A stretch of DNA of 64,000 nucleotides, taken from contig NZ_LZJF01000197.1 in the NCBI RefSeq assembly GCF_001666835.1, forward strand, positions 1 to 64,000, written 5' to 3'. The notes under the pieces are model-generated. The model did no database searches. It saw only the letters and a list, made by a program, of their open reading frames with translations, and was not told where the DNA came from. The translations under genes were made by a program, and so were the position numbers. Each line of letters starts with the position of its first letter. The stretch's first letter is position 1. Below, piece by piece: positions 51,100 through 60,156 of the stretch. The stretch comes from Mycobacterium sp. E3251 (GTDB taxonomy: Bacteria > Actinomycetota > Actinomycetes > Mycobacteriales > Mycobacteriaceae).

Positions 51100-52445
51100 G
51101 GGCACCTAGGGCCAGACTCGTCGTAGCCGTCACCTTGGCGGCGGTGCTGGTTGGCGGAGTTATCACGGTGGTCCGCTCCGTCGGCATCGGGCGCACTTAC
51201 GTCACCGGATACTTCGCCAACAGCACCGGCCTCTACGGCGGCGACGACGTCGTCATCCTTGGGGTGCGCGTCGGCAAGGTCGACAAGATCGAACCTTTGC
51301 CCGACGGTGTCAAGATCAGCTTCTGGTACGACGACAAATACAAGGTGCCCGCCGACGCGAAGGCGGTAATTTTGTCGCCATCACTGGTGACGCCGCGCTC
51401 CATCCAATTGACGCCGGCCTACACCGGAGGTGCGGTTCTGCCCGATCATGCGGTCATTCCTCAGCAGCGGACAGCTGTGCCGGTGGAATACGACGACTTT
51501 CGCCGACAACTGGAAAAGCTGACCGAGACCCTGCAGCCCACCCAACCGGGTGGTACCAGCACTCTTGGGGCGTTCATCAATACCGCGGCCGACAACCTGC
51601 GTGGTCAGGGACCCGATATCCGTGACACGATTATCAAGCTGTCGCAAGCGATTTCCGCTCTCGGCGACCACAGCAACGATCTGTTCAGCACCGTGAAGAA
51701 TCTGTCGATCCTGGTCTCCGCGTTACATGACAGCAGCGACCTGTTAGGGCAGTTGAACCAGAATCTGGCTGCGACAACCGGCCTGCTGGCCGAAGATCCC
51801 AACCAAGTCGGCAATGCGATTCACGATCTCGATGACATCGCCGACGACGTCCGAAACTTTGTGGCCGATAACCGAGAGGCGTTGGGTACGACCTCGGACA
51901 AGCTGGCCTCGGTATCTGCAGCGCTCAACGACAGCCTTGACGATGTCAAACAAGTTCTGCACACCGCCCCGACAGCGTTCCAAAACTTCTTGAACATCTA
52001 CCAACCCGCACAGGGGACACTGACCGGCGCGCTTGCGCTCAACAACTTCGCTAATCCGATTCAATTCCTATGCTCAGCAGTCCAGGCGGCGTCGCGCCTG
52101 GGCAGCAAGCAGTCAGCCAAATTGTGTGTGCAGTATCTGGCGCCCATCATCAAAAACCGCCAGTACAACTTCCCGCCCCTAGGAGAAAACCTGTTCGTCG
52201 GCGCCTCGGCGCGCCCCAACGAAATCACATATAGCGAGGATTGGCTGCGGCCGGACTACGTTCCCCCGCGACCACCGGCCTCGGCCAACTCGCCTGAGGC
52301 TGCCGATCCGGCCAACCCCGCAGCCCCGGCTGTCGCTCCACCGGCGCCAGAGGGACCGGCCGCGCCGCCGATCAATCAATCCGTTCCTACCAATCCGGCC
52401 GATGGCCTGCGAGGAATGATGACGCCACCCGGAGGTGGACAGTGA
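51096..52445 (+). CDS. mceD: MceD-family protein
   Basis: This 449-residue protein has an N-terminal anchor (ARLVVAVTLAAVLVGGVITVV), an Mce domain (STGLYGGDDVVILGVRVGKVDKIEPLPDG), long helices (LDDIADDVRNFVADNREALGTTSDKLASVSAALND), and an Ala/Pro-rich tail. The GTG at 51096 overlaps the mceC stop, so the longer upstream frame from 50922 is not used. It overlaps mceE by 4 nt. Confidence 0.93.
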   Translation: MRAPRARLVVAVTLAAVLVGGVITVVRSVGIGRTYVTGYFANSTGLYGGDDVVILGVRVGKVDKIEPLPDGVKISFWYDDKYKVPADAKAVILSPSLVTPRSIQLTPAYTGGAVLPDHAVIPQQRTAVPVEYDDFRRQLEKLTETLQPTQPGGTSTLGAFINTAADNLRGQGPDIRDTIIKLSQAISALGDHSNDLFSTVKNLSILVSALHDSSDLLGQLNQNLAATTGLLAEDPNQVGNAIHDLDDIADDVRNFVADNREALGTTSDKLASVSAALNDSLDDVKQVLHTAPTAFQNFLNIYQPAQGTLTGALALNNFANPIQFLCSAVQAASRLGSKQSAKLCVQYLAPIIKNRQYNFPPLGENLFVGASARPNEITYSEDWLRPDYVPPRPPASANSPEAADPANPAAPAVAPPAPEGPAAPPINQSVPTNPADGLRGMMTPPGGGQ

Positions 52446-53602
52446 GTCGAGCACAGATCTGCCGGCGTGTCGCGACGGCGCTCGTGGCGACACTGGCGTT
52501 GGCCGCGCTCGCTGGCTGCGACTTCCGTGGCGCAAACTCGTTTACCCTTCCAGGAACCAAAGGCCAGGGCCCCGGCGCCTACACGATTCAAGCGCAGATG
52601 CCCGATGTCCAGAATTTGCAGCGGAATTCGCGTGTCCGGGTCAACGATGTCACCGTCGGTAATGTCACCAAGATCGAGCTTCAGGGCTGGCATGCCCTGG
52701 TCACTATGACCATAGACGGCGACGTTGACCTGCCGGCCAACGCGAGCGCCACCATCGGTCAAACCAGCTTGCTCGGGTCAGTGCACGTCGAACTGGCGCC
52801 ACCGAGAGGTGTGCCACCCCAAGGGAAGCTCAGGAATGGATCACTCATTCGGTTGACGTCGGCCAACAGCTATCCCTCGACCGAACGGACACTGGCCGGG
52901 GTTTCACTGCTGCTTAACGGCGGCGGTCTCGGTCAGCTCCAAGACATTACGAAATCATTGGGCACCGCATTTACCGGTCGCGAGCAAGACTTGCGAAGCC
53001 TGCTCGGGCAGCTTGATAAGTTCGTCGGCTACCTCAACGATCAAAAAGCGGACATCATCGCCGCAACCGACAGCCTCAACAACCTTGTCGGGCAATTCGC
53101 CGACCAAAGGCCTGTGATCGACAAGGCGCTCAAGACCGTGCCGGACGCCTTGGCTGTGTTGGCTCATGAGCGGGACAACCTCGCCCAAGCGCTGGGCGAC
53201 GTAGGCAAATTCGGCGCGCTTGCCGCTGACTCGGTGAACAAAACCAAGGAGAACCTGATCAAGGAGCTCAAGGACCTCGGCCCGGTGCTGCAGTCGTTGG
53301 CCGACGCTGGGCCGGCCCTGACTCGCGCACTCGGTTTCTACGGAACCTTCCCGTGGCCACGGGACACCATGAGCAAATGGCTGCGTGGGGACTACGCCAA
53401 CTTGACCGCGGTGATCGACCTGACCCTGAGTCGGCTCGACGCCTCGTTTTTCACCGGAACACGCTTTGAGTGCAACCTGACCGAGCTAGAGCTGCAGTGG
53501 GGCCGCACCATCGGCCAGATGCCCAGCCCCTGTACCGGAGGTGGGCCCTACAACCCCGGCAACCCGCTGGTTGTTCCCTACCACTTCAACCAAGGGCCGT
53601 GA
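52442..53602 (+). CDS. mceE: MceE-family lipoprotein (LprK type)
   Basis: This 386-residue protein has a lipobox, LAALAGC, with Cys26 as the lipid anchor, which defines the E member of mce operons. The Mce domain follows (VQNLQRNSRVRVNDVTVGNVTKIELQGWHALVTM) with a helical tunnel region. The C-terminus has Cys residues (FECNLTELELQWG, MPSPCTGGGPYN). The GTG start overlaps mceD. Lipidation would fix the hexamer in the outer leaflet of the plasma membrane. Confidence 0.94.
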   Translation: MSRAQICRRVATALVATLALAALAGCDFRGANSFTLPGTKGQGPGAYTIQAQMPDVQNLQRNSRVRVNDVTVGNVTKIELQGWHALVTMTIDGDVDLPANASATIGQTSLLGSVHVELAPPRGVPPQGKLRNGSLIRLTSANSYPSTERTLAGVSLLLNGGGLGQLQDITKSLGTAFTGREQDLRSLLGQLDKFVGYLNDQKADIIAATDSLNNLVGQFADQRPVIDKALKTVPDALAVLAHERDNLAQALGDVGKFGALAADSVNKTKENLIKELKDLGPVLQSLADAGPALTRALGFYGTFPWPRDTMSKWLRGDYANLTAVIDLTLSRLDASFFTGTRFECNLTELELQWGRTIGQMPSPCTGGGPYNPGNPLVVPYHFNQGP

Positions 53603-53606
53603 CATC

Positions 53607-55076
53607 GTGCTGACTAGACGGGTCAAGATACAGCTGGTGGTCTTCGCGGCGCTGAGCCTGACCGCCGCCACCATCATGTTCTTCGGCTTCATCCAAGTAC
53701 CTACCGTGTTTTTCGGAGTGGACCGCTACACCGTGACGCTCCAGCTGCCCCAAGCGGGTGGTCTCTATGAGGGCGGCAACGTCACCTACCGCGGTGTCGA
53801 GATCGGTCGGGTGCAGGCTGTGCGGCTGACCGATAGCGGCGCCCAGGCTGTGCTGCAACTGAATTCGGACATCAAGGTCCCCGCCGACCTCAATGCTGAA
53901 GTGCACAGCGTGTCGGCCGTCGGTGAACAATATGTGGAGTTGCTACCGCGCAGCGGCAAAGGGCCGTCATTGAAGAACGGCGACATGATCTCGGCCGACC
54001 GGACCTATGTACCGCCAGACATCAACTCACTGTTGGGCGCAACTAATCGGGGCTTGACGGCGATCCCGCGCGACAACTTGAAAACCGTGGTCGACGAATC
54101 CTATGTGGCCGTCGGCGGCCTCGGTCCCGAACTGTCTCGGTTGGTGAGCGGGACGGCGAACCTGTCGATCGATGCCCGCAAGAATCTGGACGCCATCGTC
54201 GACTTGATCGACAAGTCCAAGCCGGTGCTCGACAGCCAAACCGACTCGGCGGATGCGGTTCAAGCATGGGCCGCACACCTCGCGACCATCACAGGTGAGT
54301 TGCGCGACAACGATTCTTCGGTGCGTGGCCTTCTCCAAAAGGGTAGTCCAGCGGCCGCGGAGGGCCGGGCGTTGTTCGACCGGCTCAACCCCACGCTGCC
54401 TATTGTGTTGGCCAATCTGGTCAGTGTCGGGCAGGTGGGCGTCACCTACCGGGACAATTTGGAATCAATCCTGGTCGAGTTGCCACAGGGGGCGGCTGAC
54501 ATCTTGTCCATCGCCGTGCCCAACAAGAACACCAAACAGGCTTACAACGGGGGATTCCTGAGCTTCAACCTCAACCTCAACTGGCCACCGGTATGTAGCA
54601 CCGGATTCCTGCCGGCCCAGCAACAGCGGTCGCCCAGCTACGAGGACTATCCGGATCCTCCGAAGGGAGACTTTTACTGTCGGGTGCCCCAAGACTCCAT
54701 GCTCAATGTGCGTGGCGCCCACAACTATCCGTGCGAAACCCGCCCCGGTAAGCGGGCCCCGACGGTGAAACTGTGCGAAAGCGACCAGACCTACGTCCCC
54801 CTCAACGACGGCTTCAACTGGAAGGGGGATCCCAACGCGACATATACCGGTCAAGGCGTCCCGCAGTTCGCGCCCGGTGAGGAACCACCCGGGCAGGCAC
54901 CGCCGCAATCACCCCCGGGACCGTTGCCGCCACCAATTGCCGCAGTTCAATACGACCCAGCCACAGGCATGTACATGGGGCCAGATGGGCGCATGTACAC
55001 CCAGAGCGACCTCGCCCGCGGCAGCAGAAAGGAGCAAACATGGCAAAGCATGCTGGTGCCACCCAAGAGGAACTGA
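53607..55076 (+). CDS. mceF: MceF-family protein
   Basis: This 489-residue protein has an N-terminal anchor (VVFAALSLTAATIMFFGFI), an Mce domain (QAGGLYEGGNVTYRGVEIGRVQAVRL, then VGEQYVELLPRSGKGP), a helical tunnel, and a C-terminal domain with FNLNLNWPPVCSTGFLPAQQQ and paired cysteines typical of MceF. A Pro-rich patch and a YDPATGMYMGPDGRMYTQSDL end follow. GTG 53607 lies 4 nt after mceE. Its last 37 nt overlap the start of the next gene in another frame. Confidence 0.93.
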   Translation: MLTRRVKIQLVVFAALSLTAATIMFFGFIQVPTVFFGVDRYTVTLQLPQAGGLYEGGNVTYRGVEIGRVQAVRLTDSGAQAVLQLNSDIKVPADLNAEVHSVSAVGEQYVELLPRSGKGPSLKNGDMISADRTYVPPDINSLLGATNRGLTAIPRDNLKTVVDESYVAVGGLGPELSRLVSGTANLSIDARKNLDAIVDLIDKSKPVLDSQTDSADAVQAWAAHLATITGELRDNDSSVRGLLQKGSPAAAEGRALFDRLNPTLPIVLANLVSVGQVGVTYRDNLESILVELPQGAADILSIAVPNKNTKQAYNGGFLSFNLNLNWPPVCSTGFLPAQQQRSPSYEDYPDPPKGDFYCRVPQDSMLNVRGAHNYPCETRPGKRAPTVKLCESDQTYVPLNDGFNWKGDPNATYTGQGVPQFAPGEEPPGQAPPQSPPGPLPPPIAAVQYDPATGMYMGPDGRMYTQSDLARGSRKEQTWQSMLVPPKRN

Positions 55077-55792
55077 GTTACGTGGAAATGCTTGGAGCCG
55101 CGTCCGACTCGTCCAACAGCACTGACGAGAGCTCGTCACCACCACTCGATGACGCCGCGGACAACCACGAAGGCGCGGAGGCGCCACCGGTCTCCAAGAC
55201 TGCTCCGGGAAAGGGGCGAAGCGGGGAAATCCCGTCTCACAACGAGTCTCGTGCCGAGGACGGCGGTGCCGACCGCGATGAAGAAGGCGACGCGTCGATC
55301 AAGAAGCCTAGATCGCCGGTCCGCTTAGCGGTCATCCTGGTGTTGGTCACAGTTGTCGGTTTGGGAGCCCTGGCCGGTTGGTTCGGGTTCCAGGAACACA
55401 AGGCCCGCCAGGCTCAGCAGCAGCGTGAGTTGCTGGTTCGAGTGGCGAGGCAAGGCGCACTGAATTTGACCACTATCGATTGGCAGCATGCCGACACCGA
55501 TGTCAAGCGCATTCTCGACAGTGCGACCGGCACTTTCTACGAAGATTTCTCGCATCGATCTCAGCCTTTCATGGATGTCGTGAAGAAGGCGCAGTCGACG
55601 TCGGTGGGAACGATCACCGAGGCCGGTCTGGAATCAGAGTCGGGGGACGAAGCTCAAGTGCTGGTTGCTGTTTCGGTAAAGACGTCCAATCGCGGTGCAT
55701 CCGAACAGGATCCGAGGCACTGGCGGATGCGAATTACCGTACAGAAGCTTGGCGGCGAGGCCAAGGTTTCCAACGTCGCTTTCGTGCCATGA
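55040..55792 (+). CDS. Mce-associated membrane protein 1
   Basis: This 250-residue protein has an acidic, Ser-rich, probably disordered cytoplasmic N-terminus (residues 1-95), one membrane segment (LAVILVLVTVVGLGALAGWFG), and an exported roughly 130-residue domain (LNLTTIDWQHADTDVKRILDSATGTFYEDF) found in Mce-associated (Mas/Mam) proteins, which stabilise mce transporters. ATG 55040 is supported by AAAGGAGC despite the 37-nt overlap with mceF. Confidence 0.9.
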   Translation: MAKHAGATQEELSYVEMLGAASDSSNSTDESSSPPLDDAADNHEGAEAPPVSKTAPGKGRSGEIPSHNESRAEDGGADRDEEGDASIKKPRSPVRLAVILVLVTVVGLGALAGWFGFQEHKARQAQQQRELLVRVARQGALNLTTIDWQHADTDVKRILDSATGTFYEDFSHRSQPFMDVVKKAQSTSVGTITEAGLESESGDEAQVLVAVSVKTSNRGASEQDPRHWRMRITVQKLGGEAKVSNVAFVP

Positions 55793-55855
55793 CAGTTGCG
55801 CGGACGGGTGAAGCGGCGATGACCATGGCCATGAATCGGGAAGGAAAGAAGCGCA

Positions 55856-56554
55856 GTGCGAGTTAAAAGTCGTTCCGCCGTCGAGCAGGACGAAGCGGAC
55901 GTTGCCCAGGAGAACGCTGGTCAGGTCGCTGCTGAAAGCAGTGACGCTGAGGAGACCGGTGGCGGTGAGGACGCCCTCGACCTCGAAGACACTGAGGCAC
56001 CAGAGGATAAATCCCCCGAGGGGGACGATGCCCAGCACTCGGAAGGCGATCAGCCACCGGCAGGTAAGCGAATCAAGTGGTCGCGTGTGGTGGCCTTCAG
56101 CGTGTTACCCATCTTGCCTCTGGTGATTGCAGGTGCTGCCGGCTACCTCAAGTGGCAAGACGCCTGGGTCCGCGGATCAGGCGTCGCCGGCATCGAGTCC
56201 GTTGCCGCCGCTAAGGATTCCACTGTAGCGATACTCTCATACCAGCCTGACAGCGTCGAGAAGGATCTGGGAGTCGCCCGTGACCGGCTGACTGGTCAAT
56301 TCAAGGACTCCTACAGCCAACTGATTCACGATGTGGTGATACCCGGCGCCAAGAAGGACCGCATTGCGTCGATCGCGACCGTTCCCGCCGCTGCCTCGGT
56401 GTCAGCAACTCCTAACCACGCGGTTGCCCTGGTGTTCGTCAATCAGGCCGTGACCGTTGGCAATGATGCTCCTACCGATACGGCGTCCGCGGTGCGAGTG
56501 ACTCTCGACAAGAGCGGCGCGCGCTGGCTGATCTCCGCCTTCGATCCCATCTAA
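55856..56554 (+). CDS. Mce-associated membrane protein 2
   Basis: This 232-residue paralogue of the previous protein has a very acidic N-terminal region (about residues 8-70, GGGEDALDLEDTEAPEDKSPE), one membrane helix (VVAFSVLPILPLVIAGAAGYL), and an exported domain (AAAKDSTVAILSYQPDSVEKDLGVARDRLTGQFKDSY). GTG 55856 follows GGGAAGGAAAG. Last gene of the mce operon; its end meets the convergent hydrolase gene with a 9-bp gap and no evident terminator. Confidence 0.9.
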   Translation: MRVKSRSAVEQDEADVAQENAGQVAAESSDAEETGGGEDALDLEDTEAPEDKSPEGDDAQHSEGDQPPAGKRIKWSRVVAFSVLPILPLVIAGAAGYLKWQDAWVRGSGVAGIESVAAAKDSTVAILSYQPDSVEKDLGVARDRLTGQFKDSYSQLIHDVVIPGAKKDRIASIATVPAAASVSATPNHAVALVFVNQAVTVGNDAPTDTASAVRVTLDKSGARWLISAFDPI

Positions 56555-56563
56555 GTCAAAGGC

Positions 56564-57163
56564 TTATGACGTCCATTCTCCGATGAGGTCATCGACGGTG
56601 GTTAACCGGCCGAGTACGGCAATAGTGTTGTCCAGCACCTGGTCTCCATACTCGGCCGGCGTACCCGAAACGGCGTCGCGCGGGACAACGAGTGCGAAGC
56701 CAGCCTGAGTGATATGTCCCGCGGAGATCGGAAGTGCGAGGTTCAACGAGACACCGGTGAGCACGATCGTCCGCACCCCGAGACCCCTGAGGACTGGCAA
56801 CAGCTCGGAATCCATGGTGGGGAACAAACCGTGGTGGCGCGGTAGCACCAGGTCGGTCGGCGCGAACAGCTCGGAAAGCACCTGAGTTTCAGGCGAACCG
56901 GGCGCCCATGCCGCAGTGGCTGGTCCCAGTACCCGCCAAATGCGTGCGGTGCCCGTGTGCCCACCGCCCAGGGTGCCTTCATAGGTGGCATGGACCACCC
57001 TCACGCCGGAGATCCGCGCCGCGTCGAGGAGCCGGCGGAGGTTTCCGACGAGTCCCGCGCTGTCCGAGGCGAGCTGTGGGAGTACCGATTCGGGCCCTAG
57101 CACGCCGTTCTGGCACTCGACACATACCACTGCAACGGTGGGGAGCGTGCTCGAGGGGGCCAC
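56564..57163 (-). CDS. Isochorismatase-fold (cysteine hydrolase) protein lacking the nucleophile
   Basis: This 199-residue protein has the isochorismatase fold: first strand VAVVCVECQNGVLGP (where active members have Asp-x-Gln, here Glu-Cys-Gln), middle FAPTDLVLPRHHGLFPTMDSEL, and the switch strand TIVLTGVSLNLALPISAGHITQAGFALVVPRDAVSG. Active members carry Cys in VCV at the position that reads LAL here, so the catalytic Cys is absent. It may be a pseudo-enzyme or binding subunit. It is the last gene of the minus-strand operon, 3 nt after the P450. Confidence 0.85.
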   Translation of the reverse strand: MAPSSTLPTVAVVCVECQNGVLGPESVLPQLASDSAGLVGNLRRLLDAARISGVRVVHATYEGTLGGGHTGTARIWRVLGPATAAWAPGSPETQVLSELFAPTDLVLPRHHGLFPTMDSELLPVLRGLGVRTIVLTGVSLNLALPISAGHITQAGFALVVPRDAVSGTPAEYGDQVLDNTIAVLGRLTTVDDLIGEWTS

Positions 57164-57166
57164 CGG

Positions 57167-58342
57167 TCAATATCTCAGCATTAGCGAGCCAAGGGCGAAA
57201 GTGTTCGCCGGAAAGTCGATCTCGGGCTCGCAGCCCCGGGCCACCTCGAATTCGGGCACGCGCTTCAGCCACTCCTCGATGATCAGGCTCAGCTCCAGTC
57301 GTGCCAGATGGGAGCCGAGACAGCGGTGCGGTCCGCCGCCGAATCCCCAGTGCGGATGGATCTTTCCGTCCATGACCACCTGGTTAGCTGAGATCTCGTC
57401 ACTGTCGTCGCGATTGATCGCCGCCAGACACAGGCGTAGCTTTGTGTCAGCCGGAAGCGCCACGCCGCCGATGGTCACCTCCCGAGTGGTCACTCGCGGC
57501 ACGATCGGGGCGGGCGGCTCCAGCCTGACCATCTCCTCGACGAAAACTCGGATCTCTTCAGGGTTTTCCCGCAACGCCCGCCGAAGTTCAGGGTTGCGGG
57601 CCAGTTCCAACAAGGCGAAGCCCATCGAAGCGGTGACCGTGTCGAGGCCCGCCAGGACGAAGAGGAAGCTCAGTCCGATCGCTTCGGCGTCGTCGAGCGG
57701 GTCATCTCCGCTGAGCACATGAGACAGCAGGTCGTTCCCCGGATTTTGGCGGCGCTCATTGATCGCCTCCGAGACGTAGGTGACCAGTTCGAGTGCGGGC
57801 GTTAGGTCGGCGCCCTCCATTGAGGGCAACTCCGACAGCGCGATCACGTTGTCCTTCCACGCGATCAGGCGGTCGCGGTCCTTCAGCGGCAGGCCGAACA
57901 ACGTGAGGAACACCTGCGACGGGTAGGGGATCGCGATGTCGGCCATGACGTCGCACTCGTGCTTCGCGGCGGCCGCCTCGACGATGGAGATCGCCTGTTC
58001 CTGCAGCGAGGGCAGCATGTCCTTAAGCGTGTGCGGGCTGAAGAACGGCTGCAGGATCTTCCGGAATCGTGTGTGTTCGGGTGGGTCGAATGAGATTGGG
58101 ACCAGCGGCAGGGGACTGCCGAGCTCGTCGAATGCCTTCTTCGACGAGAACGTGCTTGGATCGCGCAACGCCGTGAGGACATCCTCCCGTCGGGTCAGGT
58201 AGTACCACCCGTCCATGTACACCACGGGGCCGGCGTCGCGCACCACCTCCCAGCCGACTCCCCGGTCGGCGGCCATCGGCAATTTCGCCCATTCGAGTTC
58301 GGCCACGCCTGCGATCGTTCGTGCCTTCTGGTCGGTGCTCAT
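57167..58342 (-). CDS. Cytochrome P450
   Basis: This 391-residue soluble bacterial P450 has the I-helix oxygen motif FVLAGLDTVTAS, ExxR as EMVR in VEEMVRLEPPAPIVPR, and the heme motif WGFGGGPHRCLGSHLARLEL with Cys341 as the thiolate ligand. FxGGPHRCLG is the pattern of mycobacterial CYPs that oxidise sterols, fatty acids and terpenoids. The CYP family number cannot be assigned without comparison. Electrons would come from ferredoxin and a reductase encoded elsewhere. It lies between an atypical SDR (15 nt upstream) and the hydrolase-like gene. Confidence 0.94.
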   Translation of the reverse strand: MSTDQKARTIAGVAELEWAKLPMAADRGVGWEVVRDAGPVVYMDGWYYLTRREDVLTALRDPSTFSSKKAFDELGSPLPLVPISFDPPEHTRFRKILQPFFSPHTLKDMLPSLQEQAISIVEAAAAKHECDVMADIAIPYPSQVFLTLFGLPLKDRDRLIAWKDNVIALSELPSMEGADLTPALELVTYVSEAINERRQNPGNDLLSHVLSGDDPLDDAEAIGLSFLFVLAGLDTVTASMGFALLELARNPELRRALRENPEEIRVFVEEMVRLEPPAPIVPRVTTREVTIGGVALPADTKLRLCLAAINRDDSDEISANQVVMDGKIHPHWGFGGGPHRCLGSHLARLELSLIIEEWLKRVPEFEVARGCEPEIDFPANTFALGSLMLRY

Positions 58343-58357
58343 AGTTGTCCTATCCCC

Positions 58358-59155
58358 TCAGAACGCCGATCGGTGCAGTCCACCGTCGACCTCAATCCAC
58401 GCCCCTGTGATGTATCCCGCGGTCTCCGAACACAAATACGTGATGAGCGACGCGATTTCGCGAGGTTGGCCCATCCGTGCCGCGGGGACGCGGGCCTGCG
58501 TCAGCATGAAGTCACGGCGCTGCTGCTCATCGGCGGTGCCCAGGTTCTTCTCGAGATAGGCGATCGCGTTGTCGGTCTCGATCCAGCCCGGGGCGACGGT
58601 ATTGACCGTGATGCCGTAACGGGCGTACTCGTCGGAAACCGTTTTGAGCAATCCGGTCGTGGATGGCCTGGTGGCGTTGGCGACCACATGGTGGATGTTC
58701 CCCGTCGGCTCCTTGGCAGTAGCCGATCCGATGTGCACAAAGCGGCCCCAGCCCGCTTCCCGCATCGCGGGAAGGACCGCACGGAGCAGGAAGATCTGGC
58801 TCATTGTGTACGCCTCGAACGACTCTCGATAGGCGTTCAGATCTTCGATGTCGGCGAAGTCGCCGGGATGCTGGTAGATGGCTTGTCCGATGACGATCAG
58901 TGGTGGCCCGAACTCGTTGCCGACCTGGCGGATCGCGTCGCCGAGCGCCTCGGGCTCACTGACGTCGGCGCACACACCGACGGCCATGCCCTTCTCGCGC
59001 CGGATCTCCTGCACGGCGGCATCGACGTCGGCCTTTGTTCTTGCCAGCACCGAAACTCGACACCCCTCGGCCGCAAGCATCCGCGCGACCTCGAAACCGA
59101 TGCCCTTGCTCCCGCCGACGACCAGCGCCGACTTGCCCCGTATCCCGTAGTCCAC
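58358..59155 (-). CDS. Atypical SDR without the Tyr/Lys catalytic pair
   Basis: This 265-residue short-chain dehydrogenase/reductase fold has the cofactor motif ALVVGGSKGIGFEVARML. The usual YxxxK in the active helix is replaced: the segment aligned to YAATK reads ANATR (VVANATRPSTTGLLKTVSDEYA). The preceding Ser (HIGSATAKEP) remains. This substitution defines a known BKR-like SDR side group with no proven reaction, so activity is uncertain. The C-terminal GYITGAWIEVDGGLHRSAF is normal. It starts 12 nt after the mycofactocin-type SDR stop. Confidence 0.88.
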   Translation of the reverse strand: MDYGIRGKSALVVGGSKGIGFEVARMLAAEGCRVSVLARTKADVDAAVQEIRREKGMAVGVCADVSEPEALGDAIRQVGNEFGPPLIVIGQAIYQHPGDFADIEDLNAYRESFEAYTMSQIFLLRAVLPAMREAGWGRFVHIGSATAKEPTGNIHHVVANATRPSTTGLLKTVSDEYARYGITVNTVAPGWIETDNAIAYLEKNLGTADEQQRRDFMLTQARVPAARMGQPREIASLITYLCSETAGYITGAWIEVDGGLHRSAF

Positions 59156-59167
59156 GAACGTCGTCCC

Positions 59168-59995
59168 CTATCGGCGGACGTCCATGCCGGCGTCGACCTT
59201 GAGCAGGCTTCCGGTGAACGACCGACCCAGATCGGAGATCAGGAACAGAATGGCGTTGCTGACGTCTTTGGGCTCGATCATCGGAAAGTCGGGCAGCGCC
59301 GTCTGCATCGCATTTGCCAGGTGCGGATTCGCTTCAATGACCTTGAACAGTGCGGGGTTCTCGGTCACCATCGGCGTCATGCAGTTGGTCGGGGCGACGG
59401 CGTTGACCCGGATCCGGTCGGCTGCGAGCAAATTCGCATACGCGCGCACCAGGCCGGTGATCGCCAGCTTTGCCATGGTGTAGGCGTCGGAGCCGCCTCG
59501 ACCGTCGGTCATGTCCAGTAACGCCGCCATCGAACTGGTCGCGACGAGGTTGCCTCCCTCGCCACGTTCCCTCATGTGGGGGATGGCGACCTGGAAAGTG
59601 TTCCACACGCCGATCTGCATGATGTCGATTCCGACCCGCAGCGCCTCGGAGGCGTCCACCTCATCGACATTGGTGAGGATGACGCCCGCGTTGGCGATCA
59701 CCGTATCGATGTGGCCGAACTGTTGGACGCCCGTGTCGAAGGCGGCCTGCAGCGCGGCTTTGTCCCGCACGTCGGCCTGCGCTGTAAGCATCTGCTGGCC
59801 GGTCTTTTCGACCAGGCGGCCCGTTTCCTCCAGGTCCTCGAGAGTGCCGAGCTGGTAGGGCACGACGTCGAGGTCGTGGCAAATGTCCACACCGACGATG
59901 TTCGCGCCCTCCTCCGCGCACATGACGGCATGTGACCGTCCCTGTCCACGGGCCGCACCGGTGATGAAGACGACCCGACCGTCGAGCAAGGCCAT
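59168..59995 (-). CDS. Mycofactocin-coupled SDR oxidoreductase
   Basis: This 275-residue SDR has the TGAARGQGRSHAVMCAEEGANIVGVDIC start and the roughly 25-residue insertion after the second strand (YQLGTLEDLEETGRLVEKTGQQMLTAQADV) that marks mycofactocin-associated dehydrogenases. These hold NAD non-exchangeably and pass electrons to mycofactocin. The active site is complete: SSMAALLDMTDGRGGSDAYTMAKLA (Ser, YxxxK). Typical substrates are alcohols such as carveol-like terpenols. ATG 59993-59995. A 161-bp gap upstream separates it from the next SDR. Confidence 0.91.
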   Translation of the reverse strand: MALLDGRVVFITGAARGQGRSHAVMCAEEGANIVGVDICHDLDVVPYQLGTLEDLEETGRLVEKTGQQMLTAQADVRDKAALQAAFDTGVQQFGHIDTVIANAGVILTNVDEVDASEALRVGIDIMQIGVWNTFQVAIPHMRERGEGGNLVATSSMAALLDMTDGRGGSDAYTMAKLAITGLVRAYANLLAADRIRVNAVAPTNCMTPMVTENPALFKVIEANPHLANAMQTALPDFPMIEPKDVSNAILFLISDLGRSFTGSLLKVDAGMDVRR

Positions 59996-60156
59996 GAAGT
60001 GCTCCCCTCGTTACCATCGATTGCCCTGAATGTGCCGCACAGTCCTACACGGTGTGACCCGCGCCACGAAAGCATGCTACGCGTCTCGGTCCGAAATATA
60101 CAACTATTTTGATAATTCAAGTCGGCGCACCTGGGGGAGGCGCCGGCCGCGAGAAG
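59996..60156 (-). promoter_or_regulatory. Probable internal promoter region in the catabolic operon
   Basis: This is the only large gap in the minus-strand cluster. It has an A+T-rich patch (atatacaactattttgataattcaa, about 60096-60120, with a weak TTGA/TCAA symmetry) ahead of the mycofactocin SDR. It suggests that the P450-side genes can be transcribed separately. Confidence 0.4.
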
